Shown here: in pieces, positions 26,837 through 34,951 of the stretch | Numbering within the stretch: position 1 is the stretch's first letter | How the letters are laid out: every line of letters starts with the position of its first letter | Source of the DNA: Velthaea sp965214335 | Lineage (GTDB): Bacteria > Vulcanimicrobiota > Vulcanimicrobiia > Vulcanimicrobiales > Vulcanimicrobiaceae | NCBI GenBank assembly: GCA_965214335.1 | Contig: CBDCBO010000008.1 | Span: 62,001 to 126,000, forward strand | Length of the DNA stretch: 64,000 bases | Direction of reading: 5' to 3' | Position numbers and translations under genes: made by a program | The notes under the pieces: generated by a model | What the model was told of the DNA's origin: nothing | Seen by the model: only the letters and a program-made list of their open reading frames with translations | The model's database searches: none

Positions 26837-28312
26837 TCATTGCGCGGCGAGCACGTCGAGCGCCCGATCGATGCCGGTGTCGACCGATCCGTCGTCGGCG
26901 CGCGGATCGTTCACCATGAACGCGAAGGCGATGCGGCCGTGACGGCGCGTCTGCACGTAGCCGACGAGCGCGTTGACATTTTCGATATGCCCGCTCTTCG
27001 CGCGCGTGCGGCCGAGACCGGCCGTAAGCTGACGCCGGCGAACCGTTCCTTCGATGCCGACGCGCGGCAGCGCGCTAAAGAGCGTCGCCCCAATCGGTTG
27101 CGCCGCCGTGCGCGCCAGAAACGTCGCGATCGAGATCGGCGCGATTCGATCGCTGGGCGCAAGACCGCTGCCGTCGACGATGCGCAGTCCGGCCTGCGGC
27201 ACGCCGTCGCGCGCCAGCAAGGAGCGTTCGACCGCACCGCCGGAGGCTTCCGTGCCGATGCCGCGTTCGGCCCCGACGGCGCGCAGCAATTGTTCGGCGT
27301 AGTGATTGTTGGACACGAACAACATCTCGCGTAAAATAACGGCCAGCGGCGCCGAGCGGTGCTCCCACAAAACGTGTCCGCCCAGCGGCGCGACCCCGGT
27401 TCGCACGCCGTCGCGCACCGCGATCCCGCGCTGCGTTAATAATGCGCGTTCGACCCGCCCGGCATACATCGGCAGGTCCGTTACCGGACGATAGAATGAC
27501 TGTTCGGCACCAACGGCGACCCGGCCGTCGAAAGTAAATTGGTTCTGGGCCGGCGCACGCTGGATCGACAGCTCCGTTGCGTACGATGTCACGACCGAGC
27601 CGCCGATATGGACGGCATCACCCGGTGGCCGCACTTCGATGTGCGCCGCCGCTCCCGACGTCGTGGGAACCACGTGAAACTCAACCGTGCCGCCATCGAC
27701 GGAAAGCGCGCTGGTTCCGGCGGCATAGTCGTATTGCAAGTCGTCGGGTTCCCAAGCCGGATTCACTTCGGGACCGGCAAAGGCACTCGCGTCGGCGACG
27801 AGCGCACCGTCGACGCGACGGGCCCCGCTGCGGTAGACGGCGCCGGTGGCGGCGCGCAGATCGTCGGAGGTCAACGTCGGATCGCCGCTGCCGACGAGCC
27901 ACAGATTGCCGTTCACGACCCCGTCGGCCGGATCGTCGAGCGATTTGAGCGTGGTCACGAAGCGGAACTGCGGGCCGAAAGTTTCCAGCGCACTGATCGC
28001 GGCGAGCACTTTAAACGTCGACGCCGGAACGTACGGCTGATGTTCGCGCCGCACGAAGAGTGGGCGGGCGTTCGCATCGACGATCGCGATGCCGCTGGAT
28101 TGTAAGGTTGGGTCGGCCAACGCCGTGGCCAGGCGCGACTGCAGATCGTGAAGTGCAGCGGCGCTCCAGGGCGGGGCTTTGGGGGCCGCCGCGAGCGCCG
28201 CCGGCCGCGGCATCGCAGCGGCATTCGCGGTGCTCACCGCCTGGCGCGTGCTTTCGCTGCAAGCGTTCAGGCACATCAGCAGACCGGCCAGAAGCGGCAC
28301 CCGCCCGCGCAC
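26837..28312 (-). CDS. dacB: D-alanyl-D-alanine carboxypeptidase/endopeptidase (PBP4 type)
   Basis: Predicted 491 aa penicillin-binding protein acting on peptidoglycan peptides outside the cytoplasm. Active-site motifs are in order: SxxK at Ser98-Lys101 (PASTFKVL), SNN in FVSNNHYAEQLL, and KSG in RTRAKSGHIENV. Class C PBP4 proteins carry a large insertion after SxxK, which fits the spacing here. The N-terminus has a hydrophobic leader ending LMCLNAC, a possible lipobox. The GTG start abuts the TAG of the aminopeptidase gene upstream, so the two are likely cotranscribed. Confidence 0.92.
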   Translation of the reverse strand: MRGRVPLLAGLLMCLNACSESTRQAVSTANAAAMPRPAALAAAPKAPPWSAAALHDLQSRLATALADPTLQSSGIAIVDANARPLFVRREHQPYVPASTFKVLAAISALETFGPQFRFVTTLKSLDDPADGVVNGNLWLVGSGDPTLTSDDLRAATGAVYRSGARRVDGALVADASAFAGPEVNPAWEPDDLQYDYAAGTSALSVDGGTVEFHVVPTTSGAAAHIEVRPPGDAVHIGGSVVTSYATELSIQRAPAQNQFTFDGRVAVGAEQSFYRPVTDLPMYAGRVERALLTQRGIAVRDGVRTGVAPLGGHVLWEHRSAPLAVILREMLFVSNNHYAEQLLRAVGAERGIGTEASGGAVERSLLARDGVPQAGLRIVDGSGLAPSDRIAPISIATFLARTAAQPIGATLFSALPRVGIEGTVRRRQLTAGLGRTRAKSGHIENVNALVGYVQTRRHGRIAFAFMVNDPRADDGSVDTGIDRALDVLAAQ

Positions 28313-30826
28313 CTAGGCCGGCGCCTGCAGTTGATCGACCCGCTCGCGTAAGGCGCGCGCCTCGACGCGCAGCGCATCGAGTTCTTCGCGCAGCCCGGCA
28401 AGCTCAGGCGGGACTTTCTGCGCCTCACGAATCCGCATCGCGGCTTCCGTCGCGTCGCGCCGCAGCCGGCCGTCGCTCTCACTTATCGCGAGCCGATCGA
28501 GTGATTCGAGTAAGCGCGGATCGGCAATTGTTTCACAAGCCGCGTACGCGCTGACGCGCACGATATACGCCGGATCGTCGAACGTCTTCTCCAACGCGTC
28601 GACGGCCGCCGTGCGAACGCTATCCACGAGCTTACCCAGCCGGCCGATCGCGCGCACCGCCGCTCGGCGCAGACCTTCGCCGTTGGCCGGTTCGAGCGCC
28701 GCCAGAAGCGCCGGAAACGCGCGCTCGTCGGCGAGCTCGGCTAAACCGCGGGCGGCGCCGGCTTCGATCGTCTGATTCCAGGACCGGGCGCCGATGCCGC
28801 CGACCAGCGCCGCGAGTGCGCGCTCGTCGCGCGTTTTTCCCAACGCCTCGTAGGCAGCCGCGACTACCTGATACGACACGTCGTCGCGCATCCCCAGAAG
28901 CGCGCCGGCGACAGCGGCGGTGCGGTAATTACCGAGCGCTTCGGCGATGGCGCGGCGTACTTTGGGGTGCGGGTGGCCGATGTTGGCGAGCAACGCATCG
29001 CGCCCGGCGGCCGAACGCAGTTCGCCCAAGACACCCGCGACGCCGGCCGCCACGGCCCAAAACGGATCGGCGCCCAGTGCGCTCACCAGCGCTTCGCGCG
29101 CTACGCGCGAACCGTCTTTACCGAGCGCCTTAGCCGCGCGGATGCGGCCCACAACGCTGGGTTCGGCAGCTAAAATCGCGGCGTTGCGATCGGCGTCGAA
29201 CGCATACGTCAGCGAGCACAGCACGTACGCGCCGGGGTCGACCCGCACGAGCGTGAACGCCGCGTCGAGCGGAATCGCGAAGCGCTCGTGCGCCCGTTCG
29301 ACGCGTAGCCGTAAGCGCGTCTCACCCGGCAGCGGACCGTCGCCGAAATTCTGAGCCGGCGCCGCGGGCAGCGCTGCCAGAAAGCCGACGTCGAGATCGA
29401 AGGCATACGCCGGGTGTGCATCGTCGACGGGCTGCAGCTGGTCGATTGACAGCAATGCCGTTTTGCGGTCGGCATCCCACGTCGCGCCGACACTGAGTTC
29501 GGGATGACCGCCACGCTCGATCCATTGGGCGAAAAAGCTGCGCATGTTGCGACCGGTCGCGGTTTCAATGGCTCGAATGAGATCGATCGTTTCGACATTG
29601 CGCTGCGCGTTATCGGCAACATAGCGGCGTAGCGCGCGTTGCATGCGCTCCCAGCCCAGTTCGCCGCGCAGCATGTGCAGCACCGCGCCCGCTTTCTGAT
29701 ACAGGTGGGCATCGAACAGCTCGATCGGGTCGCGGTAAATATTGCACACGATCGGCCGGCGGTAGCGATCGCGATCTTCATCCAAGTATTCGCCCACGAG
29801 CGTGAAGACGTCGTACACATACTCATCCCAACCGAGATCCGCTTCGCGCCAAACGGTCTCGAAATAGGTCGCGAACCCTTCGTTGAGCCAAGCTTGCGAC
29901 CAGTCACGACAGGTTACCAAATCGCCGAACCATTGGTGCGCGAGTTCGTGCGACACCAGCGGGTCGCTCGAAAAATCCAAGTGCGCCCGCGCGTCGTGCA
30001 GGGTGCGGTCGGTTTGAGTCGTCGCCGCGGTATTTTCCATTCCGCCGAAAATAAACTCGGCCACCGCGATCTGACCGTAGCGTTCGTATGCGTACGGCAC
30101 ACCAATGGTTCGCTCGAAGCAGTCGATCATGCGCGGCGTGTTGCCGAACGCGCGTTCACCATCGGCTTCGCGGCCCGGCTCGACGTAATACCACACCGGT
30201 AACCGCGCGTGCTCTTGGCGTATTTCGGCATATCTGCCGACGACCATGGTGACGAGATACGTCGAGTGCGGCACGCGCTGTTCGTAGCGGAAGGTCGTCG
30301 TTTCCGCCGTTTCCTCACGCGCCGTCAAGGCGCCGTTCGATAAGGCGAAGAAGCCGGCCGGAACGACGATGGTTGCCGATGTCGGCTGCTTTTCGGCCGG
30401 ATGGTCGAAACACGGAAACCAAAACCGCGCGTCCTGATCTTGACTCTGCGTCCAGAGCGCGTCGCGACCGGCGATGAAGTACAACCCGCGCCGCGGCGCA
30501 ATGGCGCGGTACGCGATCGCGAAGGTCACGCGTTCGCCCGCCGTCAACGGCCCGGCAAAATCGATTGCCAGCGACGTGCTCGTTGTGCGGTACGCCAGCG
30601 ACGTTGCGCCGACGCTGACGGAAAGAATCTCGAGATCGACGGCGTTGAGCTGCACCGCTGTGACGCCGTCTTCGATCGCCTCGACCGTTTGCGTGCACAC
30701 GCCGTGTAAGGTCTTGGTGGCCAGATCCGGCTGCAAGTGGAGATCGATCGCAACGACGTTGACGACTTTGTCCGGCCCGTAGTGCGGGCGCGCGCCCGCT
30801 AATGCAAAGGAACGATGATCGCTCAA
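28313..30826 (-). CDS. M1-family aminopeptidase with C-terminal HEAT repeats
   Basis: Predicted 837 aa. Residues about 1-450 are an M1 catalytic region: GGMENTAATT, zinc motif HELAHQWFG near residue 292 and WLNEGFATYFE. In place of the usual ERAP1-like domain the C-terminal part carries HEAT-like alpha repeats (VSALGADPFWAVAAGVAGVLGEL, HPKVRRAIAEALGNY, FPALLAALEPANGEGLRRAAVRAIGRLGK). It ends in a short coiled coil (PPELAGLREELDALRVEARALRERVDQL). No signal peptide, so probably cytoplasmic. It is part of a reverse unit with dacB and the MmcB-like gene (ATGA overlap upstream). Confidence 0.92.
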   Translation of the reverse strand: MSDHRSFALAGARPHYGPDKVVNVVAIDLHLQPDLATKTLHGVCTQTVEAIEDGVTAVQLNAVDLEILSVSVGATSLAYRTTSTSLAIDFAGPLTAGERVTFAIAYRAIAPRRGLYFIAGRDALWTQSQDQDARFWFPCFDHPAEKQPTSATIVVPAGFFALSNGALTAREETAETTTFRYEQRVPHSTYLVTMVVGRYAEIRQEHARLPVWYYVEPGREADGERAFGNTPRMIDCFERTIGVPYAYERYGQIAVAEFIFGGMENTAATTQTDRTLHDARAHLDFSSDPLVSHELAHQWFGDLVTCRDWSQAWLNEGFATYFETVWREADLGWDEYVYDVFTLVGEYLDEDRDRYRRPIVCNIYRDPIELFDAHLYQKAGAVLHMLRGELGWERMQRALRRYVADNAQRNVETIDLIRAIETATGRNMRSFFAQWIERGGHPELSVGATWDADRKTALLSIDQLQPVDDAHPAYAFDLDVGFLAALPAAPAQNFGDGPLPGETRLRLRVERAHERFAIPLDAAFTLVRVDPGAYVLCSLTYAFDADRNAAILAAEPSVVGRIRAAKALGKDGSRVAREALVSALGADPFWAVAAGVAGVLGELRSAAGRDALLANIGHPHPKVRRAIAEALGNYRTAAVAGALLGMRDDVSYQVVAAAYEALGKTRDERALAALVGGIGARSWNQTIEAGAARGLAELADERAFPALLAALEPANGEGLRRAAVRAIGRLGKLVDSVRTAAVDALEKTFDDPAYIVRVSAYAACETIADPRLLESLDRLAISESDGRLRRDATEAAMRIREAQKVPPELAGLREELDALRVEARALRERVDQLQAPA

Positions 30827-31383
30827 ATACCAGCTCCGTCCGTATAGGCACTATCCGTGTGCGGGCGTTCGATCCGGCCGAAGGCTATCGCTTCGACCAG
30901 CGCGATCCATTGCGGATCGGCTACCGCGTCACGCAAGCGGCGCGACGGCCGCGACGCTCGCAACACATCGTCGCGCGCGATCGTGAAGCCGAAGCGGCGA
31001 TTGGCCGCCATACGTTCGAAGCGCGGATGACCGTATTCAATGAGCCCGATGTCGCGATCCAGTTCCCATGGCGCGATCGCGCCGGCCGGCGCCACAAACG
31101 CGAAGTGAGTGCAATAGGGCAGATAGCGTTCCCACTTAGCGTCACTCAAATAGTCGGTACGCGATGACTTGATCTCATAAATTCGCACCTGGCGTGTATA
31201 ACGCCCAAGGCCGATCACATCGAACCGGCAGGCGGAGCCGGCCGGCGAAAACTCACCCGCGACATGTGGGTAGCCCAACCGGCGCATGCGCTCGAGTGCG
31301 AGCTGGCGCAATTCCGCCGTCGTGCGTTTCTTGCCCGCAGCCGCCGTAAGCGGGATGTAGTCGAGGGACACGACCCACCACAT
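30823..31383 (-). CDS. MmcB-like PD-(D/E)XK family protein
   Basis: Predicted 186 aa. The segment CRFDVIGLGRYTRQVRIYEIKSSRTDYLSD shows the nuclease core D-x(14)-E-x-K (Asp55, Glu70, Lys72). The following ERYLPYCTHFAFVAPAGAI is characteristic of MmcB/DUF2161-like proteins, some of which act in alkylation or mitomycin repair. Enzyme activity is inferred from fold only. ATG at 31383 is the listed start; the stop overlaps the aminopeptidase start. Confidence 0.75.
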   Translation of the reverse strand: MWWVVSLDYIPLTAAAGKKRTTAELRQLALERMRRLGYPHVAGEFSPAGSACRFDVIGLGRYTRQVRIYEIKSSRTDYLSDAKWERYLPYCTHFAFVAPAGAIAPWELDRDIGLIEYGHPRFERMAANRRFGFTIARDDVLRASRPSRRLRDAVADPQWIALVEAIAFGRIERPHTDSAYTDGAGI

Positions 31384-31392
31384 TCGCGCTCG

Positions 31393-32982
31393 TTAGTGCG
31401 GCGTGCCTTCGCGTTCCCAACGCAAGATGGCGATGCCGCCGGCGACCATGTTATCGCAGAACGTCGTGTAGTACTTCCGCGGCGGCACGCCGGCATACGA
31501 GTACTCGAGCACCGGACCGTTGCGAACCCGGCCACAGGCTTGACTCAAGCGCGCTTTAAAGTCCGGACGGCCGCGATTGTCGGCGGTCGGCCGCACGGGA
31601 TCGAGTTCTTCTTTGTCTAGAAAGATGGCGCGCTTGGGGTGCTCCGCATCGCGGTACCAATTGCGTGCTTCCCGGCCCTGCCAATCGTAGCCGATCACGA
31701 CCGGCGTCACACCGGCGTAAAAATCAACAACCGAAGAAAGTCCGTAGCCATCGGTCATGACGACGGCTCCGCTCGCGTCCGCTAAACGCCGCACGTCTTG
31801 CGCCAGCGGCCAGTACGTAAAGATCTCGAACGGCCCGGTATTGCGCAACGTCGACCCCGTGTTGCGAAATAGCTGGTAGGCCGAGCCGGGAGCGACGGCG
31901 GCATAAAACACCAGCGGCAGAAAGATCAAGGCCGGCACGACAGCGGCGTTGGCCCAAATGATCCGGGCGCGGTGCGCGAGCGCGACGTACGCCACGCCCA
32001 AGCCGACGCACAGCGATGAGTAGGGTCCGAGAATCCAATGAATTTCCACCGGTTCGACCAGCGCCAACAGACTCAGTAAGCCGATCAACGGCAGCGCCGA
32101 CCATTTTAGGAGCGCGTTGACGCCGGGCGCGAACGCGATGACGAACGCGGCGATCAACAAGCCCGGCGAATAGGCCGCGGCTTCAACTGCATACAGCGAC
32201 AAGGGGCGCAGTAATTTGAATTGCGAGACATGCCGCCCGACGAATGTGAAGTCGAACGTCAGCCAATCATGCGTCGCGTTCCACCACACGAACGGCGCAT
32301 ACACGGCCGCCGCGATCGCGAACGACCAGCCCAAGCCGTTGCGCCACAGCTCGCGCCGCTGCGGCGCCGACGCGTACATCGCAACACCGAATACGAGCGC
32401 GAACGCGAACATTCGCGACAGCAGCGCCAAGCCCAGCGCCAAGCCCAGCAGGATGAAATCGATCGGCCGCCGTTCGTCGAAGGCACGCAGCGCGAGCCAC
32501 AGCGACACCATCCAGAACGCCAAGTACGGCCCATCCGGTGAGGCACTGCCGAACGCCATCGAAAACAGCGGCGTCAACGCAAAAGCGACGGCCGTGACGG
32601 CACCGGCGCGCCGGTCGCCGCCGGCCAAACGTGTTGCGGCGGCGGCGCCGGCGAGCGTTGCCACCACGCCACATACGACAAAACCGGTCCGCACGACGCC
32701 GGGTACGGTTCCAAGCCAGGCAAAGGCCCGAATGGTCCACGCAACGGCCGGCGGGTGGTCGACGTAGCCGAAGGCCAAGTGCCGCGACCACTCCCAATAA
32801 TACGCTTCGTCGCCGGTGAGCGGGACCTTGAAATCGGCGATCGCGCGCATGAACGTCACCGCCGCGACGATCGCCCACACCGTTATGACGGCTCGGGCGC
32901 CCCACGGCACAGCGCGCGGACCGCGCGCGTACGCCGCCGCATCGACGCGGCGTGCCGGGGCGGCGGCGAGCGACCTACTCAT
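31393..32982 (-). CDS. GT39-family membrane glycosyltransferase (ArnT/PMT-like)
   Basis: Predicted 529 aa protein with about 11 membrane helices. The first extracytoplasmic loop has the GT39 pattern PLTGDEAYYWEWSRHLAFGYVDHPPAVAWTIR, where acidic DE and D-HPP residues form the catalytic region. Such proteins transfer sugars from polyprenyl-phosphate donors to lipid A, proteins or glycans. The C-terminal soluble region is about 150 aa. ATG at 32982 overlaps the end of the SDR gene, so the two are coupled. Confidence 0.88.
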   Translation of the reverse strand: MSRSLAAAPARRVDAAAYARGPRAVPWGARAVITVWAIVAAVTFMRAIADFKVPLTGDEAYYWEWSRHLAFGYVDHPPAVAWTIRAFAWLGTVPGVVRTGFVVCGVVATLAGAAAATRLAGGDRRAGAVTAVAFALTPLFSMAFGSASPDGPYLAFWMVSLWLALRAFDERRPIDFILLGLALGLALLSRMFAFALVFGVAMYASAPQRRELWRNGLGWSFAIAAAVYAPFVWWNATHDWLTFDFTFVGRHVSQFKLLRPLSLYAVEAAAYSPGLLIAAFVIAFAPGVNALLKWSALPLIGLLSLLALVEPVEIHWILGPYSSLCVGLGVAYVALAHRARIIWANAAVVPALIFLPLVFYAAVAPGSAYQLFRNTGSTLRNTGPFEIFTYWPLAQDVRRLADASGAVVMTDGYGLSSVVDFYAGVTPVVIGYDWQGREARNWYRDAEHPKRAIFLDKEELDPVRPTADNRGRPDFKARLSQACGRVRNGPVLEYSYAGVPPRKYYTTFCDNMVAGGIAILRWEREGTPH

Positions 32983-33763
32983 GCGGTTCAATGCGCCCGC
33001 CGTTCACCCCGAGCACCATGCCGTTGAAATATGCGGCGTCGTCAGCGATGGCGAACTCGACGGCAGCGGCGACATCTTGCCATGAACCGGGGTGGCCGGT
33101 CGGATTGTTGGCCGGGCGCGTCCGCACCGTCGCCCGATCGGCGGTTTTATCGCGGATGTCGCCCGGCTCGATGACGTTCACGGTGATGCCATGGCGCGCT
33201 TCCTCGAGCGCCAAGGTGCGGGCGAAGGTGACGACTGCGGCCTTGGCCGCGCCATACAGTGACATCGATGGTGCGGGTTGCGTGACATGTGAACCGTTCA
33301 TACCAAAAAAGACGAGCCGGCCGAAGCCGCGCGCACGCATCCCCGGAAGAGTAGCGAACGCAAGCGCGACCGCTGAACCCAAGTTACCCCCGATCATCCG
33401 GGTGTAGTCATCGAATGCCGAACGCGCGAACGGTAGGACGACGATCGGTCCGAGCGCGTGCACGAGCACCTCGACCGGACCCCGGCTGCGCTGGACGTCT
33501 TCGACCGCCGCCAGCGCGCCGGCCGCCGTGGTGACATCTCGCTCGACCGCCTGCACGCCGGCGTCGAAGGGCTCCACCAGGGCCAACGTTGCATCGGGCG
33601 GTGTGCCGCCGGAGCGAAAGGTGAACGCGATCCGGTAACCGGCCCGCGCCAACGCCACGCAGATGCCTTGCGCTAAGCCGCTCGCCGCACCGGTTACCAG
33701 TGCGACACGCGCCACTCGCGGCGCACTCTCGGATCGGGCACCCACGCTCGACGTGTCCGGCAA
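32975..33763 (-). CDS. SDR-family oxidoreductase
   Basis: Predicted 262 aa classical short-chain dehydrogenase/reductase. NAD(P) motif TGAASGLAQGI, Ser region FFGMNGSH and catalytic YGAAKAAV (YxxxK) are present, resembling FabG-like enzymes. The NNAG-type motif is replaced by HALGP, seen in some divergent SDRs. The start is unclear: TTG 33763, GTG 33745 and GTG 33715 are all in frame, and the last sits immediately before the cofactor motif. Confidence 0.85.
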   Translation of the reverse strand: MPDTSSVGARSESAPRVARVALVTGAASGLAQGICVALARAGYRIAFTFRSGGTPPDATLALVEPFDAGVQAVERDVTTAAGALAAVEDVQRSRGPVEVLVHALGPIVVLPFARSAFDDYTRMIGGNLGSAVALAFATLPGMRARGFGRLVFFGMNGSHVTQPAPSMSLYGAAKAAVVTFARTLALEEARHGITVNVIEPGDIRDKTADRATVRTRPANNPTGHPGSWQDVAAAVEFAIADDAAYFNGMVLGVNGGRIEPHE

Positions 33764-33807
33764 TCGATGCGCCGCAACCTGCTCCGAAGGAAGCGCGCCG
33801 CCGCCGG

Positions 33808-34908
33808 CTACTGAACCGTCAACGTCCGGGCGACCGGCCGCGCCGCAGCTTTGGTACGCGGATCGGTCGAATTGATCACGACTTGAAGCGTCGTTCCCGG
33901 CAGCGCATTGATCGCGACGACCGTCGAAAAACTGCCGTCGGCGTTAGCGGTAACCTCATTACGGACGTTCGCACCGCCGCCCAGACCCAAAATCGAGCCT
34001 ACAGCACCGGCGACGCTCGACGGGTTACCGGCCGCGGCGCCGACTTGGACGACGACGAGCGCGCCCGGCAAGGTTCGGCCGCTAACGGTAAATTGGCTAC
34101 CGACCTGAGCGCCGTTCTGGGGCGCGATGCCACTGAGTTCATTTACCACCGCCGACGTTCCCGACGTGAACGACCAGCGCATATCGAACGGAGCGCCGGA
34201 AGTATCGTGCCCGACGACGCGCACGACGTGCCGCATCGACTGCAGATCCGAAGGCGGCGAGTACACGAAGCCGGACGGCGTCCGGGTGGTGGCCGCGGTG
34301 ACGTCCAGATCGTCGAGCGTGATGCGCAACGAGTTCGGATCGGCCGGTGCCCCCGCGAATTGACCCTCGACCGTCGGACGCTGCGCCGGAACGCTGGCAT
34401 CGCGCATCGGGCGCACCGGACCCAAGCGCAACCGCGATGCAACCGGCACCGGTACCGGCGGCGCGGCGGCAGCCGCTCGTCCGGCGCCGGAGAGCGCCAC
34501 GATCTTGTTCGCACCATCGTAATTCACCCCGGCGCCGAGCGCCTGGGAGACGAATCGTAGCGGGACGTAGGTGCTCGCACCAACCACGAACGGCGCGACA
34601 TCGAGCGTCTGCGGTTGTCCGTTGACCGTCGCCTGCGTCGAGCCGATGTGCAGCGAAACGGCCCGGCCGTTGCCTTGCGCGTTGATGACGCCGTTGGCAT
34701 AGACGACCGATGCGCCGAGTTGTTCGAAGATGCCGCGCAGCGGCACAAAGATGCGTCCGGCGCGTTCTTGCGGTCCGGGAGTCAAAGTCAGCGGCGTGCC
34801 GTTGAGCGTCACGCTCACAGCTTGCGCGGGCGTTGTTTGTACGCCGGCAACGACGAATCCGGCCGCCGTCAGCGCCGCGAGCGGTGCGCGTAATAAAGTT
34901 CGGAGCAT
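33808..34908 (-). CDS. Secreted copper-amine-oxidase-type stalk domain protein
   Basis: Predicted 366 aa exported protein. After a signal peptide (LAALTAAGFVVAGVQTTPAQA) there is a stalk domain (about 30-140): RIFVPLRGIFEQLGASVVYANG and TYVPLRFVSQALGAGVNYDG, the classical Cu_amine_oxidN1 pattern. The rest is beta-rich (LRITLDDLDVTAATTRTP, FTVSGRTLPGALVVVQVG), probably Ig-like. The stalk domain is usually involved in cell-surface attachment; no oxidase catalytic domain is present. Confidence 0.85.
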   Translation of the reverse strand: MLRTLLRAPLAALTAAGFVVAGVQTTPAQAVSVTLNGTPLTLTPGPQERAGRIFVPLRGIFEQLGASVVYANGVINAQGNGRAVSLHIGSTQATVNGQPQTLDVAPFVVGASTYVPLRFVSQALGAGVNYDGANKIVALSGAGRAAAAAPPVPVPVASRLRLGPVRPMRDASVPAQRPTVEGQFAGAPADPNSLRITLDDLDVTAATTRTPSGFVYSPPSDLQSMRHVVRVVGHDTSGAPFDMRWSFTSGTSAVVNELSGIAPQNGAQVGSQFTVSGRTLPGALVVVQVGAAAGNPSSVAGAVGSILGLGGGANVRNEVTANADGSFSTVVAINALPGTTLQVVINSTDPRTKAAARPVARTLTVQ

Positions 34909-34951
34909 GGCTTACAGCTACCCCGAGTCGGCAAGCTCTACACGACGAACG

